A stretch of DNA of 64,000 nucleotides, taken from positions 16,249,001-16,313,000 of the forward strand of contig NC_092674.1 in NCBI RefSeq assembly GCF_964355755.1. Direction: 5' to 3'. Within the stretch, counting starts at the first letter, position 1, and every line of letters begins with the position of its first letter. Made by a program: the position numbers and the translations under genes. Below the pieces are notes generated by a model. The model made no database searches and had not been told where the DNA came from. It saw only the letters and a program-made list of their open reading frames with translations. This stretch comes from Antedon mediterranea (taxonomy: Eukaryota; Echinodermata; Crinoidea; Comatulida; Antedonidae). Of the stretch, positions 56,694 through 64,000 are shown in pieces.

Positions 56694-57456
56694 CTTAAAA
56701 GTAAAAAGAATGCACAGTATGAGTAAATCACAATATCCAAGCTGTTTTAAAATTATTTTAGTTTTTCTGTCACCTCAAATGTTGAAATGTCTACATTCCT
56801 GTACATTATACAGTAGTTATACTGCATGTACTCTATTGTATGTACTTTAGTTATGTCAAAATATATTATGTTAAAATAAAAATGTGGTAAATATATTTAA
56901 ATTCACATTTTTTAATTGTTTTACAACAATAAATAATTCAATCATGGTAGATAAATTATAAAAAATGTTGATTTTAAAATTCTTTTTACTGTAAATAATT
57001 AAATTATGGAATCATAATGTACACATTAGTCCATTATTACAATTGAACCTACAACCTACAATGCATGCATTGTATTGTATCAATATTTTATGGAAAAATA
57101 TACAATATATAGGTAAATTTTAATAGTTTTTATTCTCATAAGACAAAATTATTACATAAATAAATATTATTTATTTAGTAACATTCATTATAATGATATT
57201 TATATTGCAAATATTTAAAATCAAAGATAAATTTTGAATTATTATATATTACAGAAAAAATAAAGTTCATTCATGGTGGATGAACTATGAGACTAGTGAT
57301 TTTTAAAGATATTTTTATAAGATCACAAATTGTGAAATTATGTAAACATTTTAATCCATTATCATTGTTTAACCAACAAAGTAAAATAATTTTATATTTA
57401 ATTTCTATATTTAAACCAAATTGGTAAAAGTAAGCAAACATAAGCAATACACTTAC

Positions 57457-57528
57457 AGTGTTTCCAATGCTGTCAAACCAGCAAATGCATTGGCTTGTAA
57501 TGTACTTATTTGGTTATACCTCAAATTC
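57457..57528 (-). CDS. LRR exon 8 of the LGR-like receptor
   Basis: 72 nt, phase 2-2. It reads NLRYNQISTLQAN then AFAGLTALETL. It differs from exon 10 only at Gln/Pro in STL(Q/P)AN. Confidence 0.92.
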
Positions 57529-58652
57529 CTTAAAAGTAAAAAGAATGCACAGTATAAGTAAATCACAATATCCAAGCTGTTTTTAAATTATTTTAGTTTT
57601 TCTGTCACCTCAAATGTTGAAATGTCTACATTCCTGTACATTATTACTCTATTAGTGATGTCAAAATATGTTATGTTAAAATAAATATGGTAAATATAAT
57701 TATAAAAATAAAAAATGATAGAATATATTCTATTATTAATGTCTAATTGTATTTCTAAATTAAAACCAAATAAATAAACTGATTGAAACAACATAAAATT
57801 ACTCTAAACCATCAGCTGTAGTTCAACATTAACAACTGCACCCCCCCCCCCCCCCCCCCCCCCCCCTCTGGTCACTATTATCATGGACCTTTAAATTAGC
57901 ATGAATCTATATAAATTCTTTCTTTCTTTGGTTGCAGAATATTTGTTGTATCAATAAACTTATGTTAAACCGATTCAATTTCAATTATTATCTTACAAAA
58001 ATAAATAATTCAATCATGGTGGATACATTTTAAAAATGTTGATTTTAAAATAATTCTTTTTGCTATACATACAAATATAAAATATATATTTATATTTTAA
58101 TAATTTTTTTCTCATAAGACAAAATTAATACATAAACAAATACTAATTATTTAGTAACATTTGTTATAATAATATTTATATTGTGATATTTAAATTAAAA
58201 TTTATTTTGAAATATTATTATTAAAAAAAATAAAGTTCATTCATGGTGGATGAGAAAAAAACTATTAATTACTAAATTATAAATTACATTATTACTCTAT
58301 TAGTGATGTCAAAATATGTTATGTTAAAATAAATGTGGTAAATATAATTATTTTAACAATTTGCAAAGTATAAGTAAATTGCTATATATCCAATCTGTTT
58401 TTACATTATTTTGTTGAAATGTCTACATATATATATATTGTGATATTGATTTTAAATTATTATGTATTATTAAAAAAATTAAGTTCAAACTATTGATTTT
58501 TAAAGTTATTTATTACAAGATCACAAATTGTGAAATTATATAATAATATTAATCCATTATCATTGCTTAACCAACAATGTAAAACAATTTGTAATTTAAT
58601 TCTAAATTTAACCAAATTGGTAAAACTAAGCAAACATAAGCAATACACTTAC

Positions 58653-58724
58653 AGTGTTTCCAATGCTGTCAAACCAGCAAATACATTGGCTTGTAATGTA
58701 CTTATTTGGTTACCGTACAAATAC
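58653..58724 (-). CDS. LRR exon 9 of the LGR-like receptor
   Basis: 72 nt, phase 2-2. It reads YLYGNQISTLQAN then VFAGLTALETL. Confidence 0.92.
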
Positions 58725-59480
58725 CTTAAAAGTAAAAAGAATGCACAGTATAAGTAAATCACAATATCCAAGCTGTTTTAAAATTATTTTAGTTTTTCTG
58801 TCACCTCAAATGTTGAAATGTCTACATTCCTGTACATTATACAGTAGTTATACTGCATGTACTCTATTGTATGTACTTTAGTGATGTCAAAATATATTAT
58901 GTTAAAATAAAAATGTGGTAAATATATTTAAATTCACATTTTTGAATTGTTTTACGACAATAAATAATTCAATCATAGTAGATAAATAAAAAAAAATGTT
59001 GATTTTAAAATTCTTTTTACTGTAAATAATTAAATTATGGAATCATAATGTACACATTAGTCCATTATTACAATTGAACCTACAATGCATGCATTGTATT
59101 GTATCAATATTTTATGGAAAAATATACAATATATATGTAAATTTTAATAGTTTTTATTCTCATAAGACAAAATTATTACATAAATAAATATTAATTATTT
59201 AGTAACATTCATTATAATGATATTTATATTGCAAATATTTAAAATCAAAGATAAATTTTGAATTATTATATATTACAGAAAAAATAAAGTTCATTCATGG
59301 TGGATGAACTATGAGACTAGTGATTTTTAAAGATATTTTTATAAGATCACAAATTGTGAAATTATGTAAACATTTTAATCCATTATCATTGTTTAACCAA
59401 CAAAGTAAAATAATTTTATATTTAATTTCTATATTTAAACCAAATTGGTAAAAGTAAGCAAACATAAGCAATACACTTAC

Positions 59481-59552
59481 AGTGTTTCCAATGCTGTCAA
59501 ACCAGCAAATGCATTGGCTGGTAATGTACTTATTTGGTTATACCTCAAATTC
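59481..59552 (-). CDS. LRR exon 10 of the LGR-like receptor
   Basis: 72 nt, phase 2-2. It reads NLRYNQISTLPAN then AFAGLTALETL, the same protein as exon 15 (63684). Confidence 0.92.
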
Positions 59553-59733
59553 CTTAAAAGTAAAAAGAATGCACAGTATAAGTAAATCACAATATCCAAG
59601 CTGTTTTAAAATTATTTTAGTTTTTCTGTCACCTCAAATGTTGAAATGTCTACATTCCTGTACATTATACAGTAGTTATACTGCATGTACTCTATTGTAT
59701 GTACTTTAGTTATGTCAAAATATATTATGTTAA

Positions 59734-60114
59734 AGCTTAGGTACAGTCATGAATTTTAAATATAATATTTGGTTAATTGTACATAAATCAAATATTTGTA
59801 ACAGAAATCGAGACGAAAAAACAAGAATTTCCCTTAATATGGTCAAATACAAAATTTGGCAAAATTCTTCCATAAAAACCAGGAAGACTTTTTTTCAGTA
59901 GTTAGGTAGTTAACCTAATGTAATAACATGACTCCCTAGACGGTGAAAAAAGATGGTGGATATACGGTGGATAATTTTTGCTATAGCATGAAAATAAAAA
60001 TCTGAAGTTGAATAAAAATATCAGAAATGTAATATTCAAGTTATTATTACCTATATTTAGTCATCCGAAAAAATTTTTTTACCACACTGTTTATTTTTCA
60101 TAGCTTTTTAAAAT
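59734..60114 (-). mobile_element. Truncated TTAA-family element inside a receptor intron
   Basis: It starts after TTAA (59730-59733) with AGCTTAGGTACAGTCATGAA and follows the 22965-23557 copy for about 380 bases. It then stops short, about 24 bases before the next LRR exon's splice donor, lacking the other end. Confidence 0.75.
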
Positions 60115-60138
60115 TTGTAATTTAAGCAATACACTTAC

Positions 60139-60210
60139 AGTGTTTCTAATGCTGTCAAACCAGCAAATGCATTGGCTTGTAATGTACTTATTTGGTTACC
60201 GTACAAATAC
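60139..60210 (-). CDS. LRR exon 11 of the LGR-like receptor
   Basis: 72 nt, phase 2-2. It reads YLYGNQISTLQAN then AFAGLTALETL, the same protein as exon 13 (62036). Its donor lies close to the truncated TTAA element. Confidence 0.92.
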
Positions 60211-61381
60211 CTTAAAAGTAAAAAGAATGCATAGTATAAGTAAATCACAATATCCAAGCTGTTTTTAAATTATTTTAGTTTTTCTGTCACCTCAAATGTT
60301 GAAATGTCTACATTCCTGTACATTATACAGTAGTTATACTGCATGTACTCTATTGTATGTACTTTAGTGATGTCAAAATATATTATGTTAAAATAAAAAT
60401 GTGGTAGATATATTTAAATTCACATTTTTGAATTGTTATATTTTACAACAATAAATAATTCAATCATGGTAGATAAATAAAAAAAAATTCTAAATTAAAA
60501 CCAAATAAATAAACTGATTGAAACAACATAAAATTACTCTAAACCATCAGCTGTAGTTCAACATTAACAACTGCACCCCCCCCCCCCCCCCCTCTGGTCA
60601 CTATTATCATGGACCTTTAAATTAGCATGAATCTATATAAATTCTTTCTTTCTTTGGTTGCAGAATATTTGTTGTATCAATCAACTTATGTTAAACCGAT
60701 TAAATTTCAATTATTATCATACAAAATTAAATAATTCAATCATGATGGATACATTTTAAAAATGTTGATTTTAAAATAATTTTTTTTTGCTATACATACA
60801 AATATAAAATATATATTTATATTTTAATAATTTTTTTTCTCATAAGACAAAATTAATACATAAACAAATACTAATTATTTAGTAACATTTGTTATAATAA
60901 TATTTATATTGTGATATTTAAAATAAAAATTTATTTTGAAATATTATTATTTAAAAAAATAAAGTTCATTCATGGTGGATGAGAAAAAAACTATTAATTA
61001 CTAAATTATAAATTACATTATTACTCTATTAGTGATGTCAAAATATGTTATGTTAAAATAAATGTGGTAAATATAATTATTTTAACAATTTGCAAAGTAT
61101 AAGTAAATTGCTATATATCCAATCTGTTTTTACATTATTTTGTTGAAATGTCTACATATATATATATTGTGATATTGATTTTAAATTACTATGTATTATT
61201 AAAAAAATTAAGTTCAAACTATTGATTTTTAAAGTTATTTATTACAAGATCACAAATTGTGAAATTATATAATAATATTAATCCATTATCATTGCTTAAC
61301 CAACAATGTAAAACAATTTGTAATTTAATTCTAAATTAAACCAAATTGGTAAAACTAAGCAAACATAAGCAATACACTTAC

Positions 61382-61453
61382 AGTGTTTCCAATGCTGTCA
61401 AACCAGCAAATACATTGGCTTGTAATGTACTTATTTGGTTACTGTACAAATCC
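61382..61453 (-). CDS. LRR exon 12 of the LGR-like receptor
   Basis: 72 nt, phase 2-2. Same protein as exon 7 (DLYSNQISTLQAN, VFAGLTALETL), indicating a recent duplication or conversion. Confidence 0.92.
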
Positions 61454-61634
61454 CTTAAAAGTAAAAAGAATGCACAGTATAAGTAAATCACAATATCCAA
61501 GCTGTTTTAAAATTATTTTAGTTTTTCTGTCACCTCAAATGTTGAAATGTCTACATTCCTGTACATTATACAGTAGTTATACTGCATGTACTCTATTGTA
61601 TGTACTTTAGTTATGTCAAAATATATTATGTTAA

Positions 61635-62010
61635 AGCTCAGGTACAGTCATGAATTTTAAATATAATATTTGGTTAATTGTACATAAATCAAATATTTGT
61701 AACAGAAATCGAGACGAAAAAACAAGAATTTCCCTTAATATGGTCAAATACAAAATTTGGCAAAATTCTTCCATAAAAACCAGGAAGACTTTTTTTCAGT
61801 AGTTAGGTAGTTAACCTAATGTAATAACATGACTCCCTAGACGGTGAAAAAAGATGGTGGATATATGGATAATTTTTGCTATAGCAAGAAAATAAAAATC
61901 TGAAGTTGAATAAAAATATCAGAAATGTAATATTCAAGTTATATTACCTATATTTAGTCATCCGAAAAAATTTTTTTACCACACTGTTTATTTTTCATAG
62001 CTTTTTAAAA
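61635..62010 (-). mobile_element. Second truncated TTAA-family element inside a receptor intron
   Basis: Truncated at the same place as 59734-60114 and nearly identical to it, so the insertion and truncation predate duplication of this cassette. Confidence 0.75.
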
Positions 62011-62035
62011 TTTGTAATTTAAGCAATACACTTAC

Positions 62036-62107
62036 AGTGTTTCTAATGCTGTCAAACCAGCAAATGCATTGGCTTGTAATGTACTTATTTGGTTACCGTA
62101 CAAATAC
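62036..62107 (-). CDS. LRR exon 13 of the LGR-like receptor
   Basis: 72 nt, phase 2-2. Same protein as exon 11 (YLYGNQISTLQAN, AFAGLTALETL). Confidence 0.92.
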
Positions 62108-62944
62108 CTTAAAAGTAAAAAGAATGCATAGTATAAGTAAATCACAATATCCAAGCTGTTTTAAAATTATTTTAGTTTTTCTGTCACCTCAAATGTTGAA
62201 ATGTCTACATTCCTGTACATTATACAGTAGTTATACTGCATTTACTCTATTGTATGTACTTTAGTGATGTCAAAATATATTATGTTAAAATAAAAATGTG
62301 GTAGATATATTTAAATTCACATTTTTGAATTGTTATATTTTACAACAATAAATAATTCAATCATGGTAGATAAATAAAAAAAATTTCTAAATTAAAACCA
62401 AATAAATAAACTGATTGAAACAACATAAAATTACTCTAAACCATCAGCTGTAGTTCAACATTAACAACTGCACCCCCCCCCCCCCTCTGGTCACTATTAT
62501 CATGGACCTTTAAATTAGCATGAATCTATATAAATTCTTTCTTTCTTTGGTTGCAGAATATTTGTTGTATCAATCAACTTATGTTAAACCGATTAAATTT
62601 CAATTATTATCATACAAAATTAAATAATTCAATCATGATGGATACATTTTAAAAATGTTGATTTTAAAATAATTTTTTTTTGCTATACATACAAATATAA
62701 AATATATATTTATATTTTAATAATTTTTTTTCTCATAAGACAAAATTAATACATAAACAAATACTAATTATTTAGTAACATTTGTTATAATGATATTTAT
62801 ATTGTGACATTTACAATAAAAATTTATTTTGAAATATTATTATTTAAAAAAATAAAGTTCATTCATGGTGGATGAGCAAAAAACTATTAATTACTAAATT
62901 AAACCAAATTGGTAAAACTAAGCAAACATAAGCAATACACTTAC

Positions 62945-63016
62945 AGTGTTTCCAATGCTATCAAACCAACAAATGCATTGGCTGGTAATGTACTTATTTT
63001 GTTATTGTCCAAATCC
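62945..63016 (-). CDS. LRR exon 14 of the LGR-like receptor
   Basis: 72 nt, phase 2-2. It reads DLDNNKISTLPAN then AFVGLIALETL, the most diverged of the distal exons, nearest in its first half to exon 3. Its intron to the left is shortened compared with the other cassettes. Confidence 0.92.
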
Positions 63017-63683
63017 CTTAAAAGTAAAAAGAATGCACAATATACAGTAGTTATACTGCATGTACTCTATTGTATGTACTTTAGTTATGTCAAAATATAT
63101 TATGTTAAAATAAAAATGTGGTAAATATATTTAAATTCACATTTTTGAATTGTTTTACAACAATAAATAATTCAATCATAGTAGATAAATAAAAAAAAAT
63201 GTTGATTTTAAAATTCTTTTTACTGTAAATAATTAAATTATGGAATCATAATGTACACATTAGTCCATTATTACAATTGAACCTACAATGCATGCATTGT
63301 ATTGTATCAATATTTTATGGAAAAATATACAATATATATGTAAATTTTAATAGTTTTTATTCTCATAAGACAAAATTATTACATAAATAAATATTAATTA
63401 TTTAGTAACATTCATTATAATGATATTTATATTGCAAATATTTAAAATCAAAGATAAATTTTGAATTATTATATATTACAGAAAAAATAAAGTTCATTCA
63501 TGGTGGATGAACTATGAGACTAGTGATTTTTAAAGATATTTTTATAAGATCACAAATTGTGAAATTATGTAAACATTTTAATCCATTATCATTGTTTAAC
63601 CAACAAAGTAAAATAATTTTATATTTAATTTCTATATTTAAACCAAATTGGTAAAAGTAAGCAAACATAAGCAATACACTTAC

Positions 63684-63755
63684 AGTGTTTCCAATGCTGT
63701 CAAACCAGCAAATGCATTGGCTGGTAATGTACTTATTTGGTTATACCTCAAATTC
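63684..63755 (-). CDS. LRR exon 15 of the LGR-like receptor (gene continues beyond the window)
   Basis: 72 nt, phase 2-2. It reads NLRYNQISTLPAN then AFAGLTALETL, the same protein as exon 10. It is preceded by a normal acceptor, so at least one more upstream exon must lie past 64000. Confidence 0.92.
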
Positions 63756-64000
63756 CTTAAAAGTAAAAAGAATGCACAGTATAAGTAAATCACAATATCC
63801 AAGCTGTTTTTAAATTATTTTAGTTTATTATTAGTTAGTTAGTTAGTTATTAGTTAGTTATTATTACTCTATTAGTGATGTCAAAATATGTTATGTTAAA
63901 ATAAATATGGTAAATATAATTATAAAAATAAAAAATGATAGAATATATTCTATTATTAATGTGTAATTGTATTTCTAAATTAAAACCAAATAAATAAACT

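Larger units (their letters stand above)
56141..64000. repeat. Tandemly duplicated LRR exon-intron cassettes
   Basis: Nine LRR exons at 654-1243-bp spacing share long, nearly identical intron blocks. 56141-57540 matches 58171-59570 (offset about 2.03 kb), 58290-59730 relates to 61020-61620 (offset about 2.73 kb), and 60117-60900 matches 62013-62790 (offset about 1.90 kb). The blocks carry poly(C) tracts at 57841-57866, 60576-60592 and 62473-62485. A TTAGTTAGTTAG microsatellite lies at 63826-63860. The array continues past the window. Confidence 0.9.

Noticed and set aside
56623-62264. Plus-strand 75-residue frames beginning MFPMLSNQQ (56623, 58654, 59482, 61383, 62037)
   Set aside because: They are antisense shadows of the minus-strand LRR exons running on into intron sequence.

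Overview
This is an AT-rich, intron-containing eukaryotic nuclear window, most likely from a marine invertebrate animal. An echinoderm-like or other deuterostome origin is my best guess from the receptor type and the mobile-element style, but the sequence does not prove it. There are no bacterial operons. Coding sequence is sparse and almost everything else is mobile-element debris and tandem repeats.

Layout. 1-3488: a young LTR retrotransposon (Ty3/gypsy type, tRNA-Leu primer site) collapsed to two LTRs plus a gag stub; its 5' LTR is interrupted by a 905-bp inverted-repeat DNA element with a perfect 8-bp target duplication. 3620-4098 is a 17-bp minisatellite. 4240-8730 holds several non-autonomous inverted-repeat elements, two of them with TTAA target sites. 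9634-10660 is a 30-bp minisatellite and 11589-11922 a ~150-bp tandem repeat. 13065-17643 is a cluster of small mobile elements with two tRNA-Val(AAC)-like sequences.

19320-21895 (+) is a spermidine/spermine N1-acetyltransferase (SSAT) locus. Its four exons and all splice sites are readable and it would give a protein of about 171 residues, but it carries two in-frame TAA codons. A reverse-transcriptase fragment of a non-LTR element lies in its first intron on the opposite strand.

23957 to beyond 63755 (-) is one large gene for a leucine-rich-repeat G-protein-coupled receptor of the LGR / relaxin-receptor-like type. The last exon (23957-24980) encodes the hinge and all seven membrane helices. 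Upstream of it I found fifteen LRR exons, nearly all 72 nt and all phase 2-2, each encoding one 24-residue repeat, plus one tentative microexon. The distal exons (31245 and 56622-63755) are nearly identical to each other and sit in tandemly duplicated exon-intron cassettes. The signal peptide, promoter and first exons lie beyond the window.

One intron of this array (between exons 31245-31316 and 56622-56693) holds a 24.2-kb nest of Helitron-like non-autonomous elements (31951-56140). It can be parsed into 15 complete ~1.6-kb copies of three terminal types inserted inside one another, plus four orphan 5' ends. Paralogous exon cassettes in the same window supply the empty insertion site. Each element has a 5' hairpin whose arm recurs inverted near the 3' end, then a second hairpin, then a CTAG terminus.

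The most interesting items are the expandable array of symmetric, near-identical LRR exons, the parsed Helitron-like nest inside it, and the SSAT gene with two TAA codons in otherwise intact exons.
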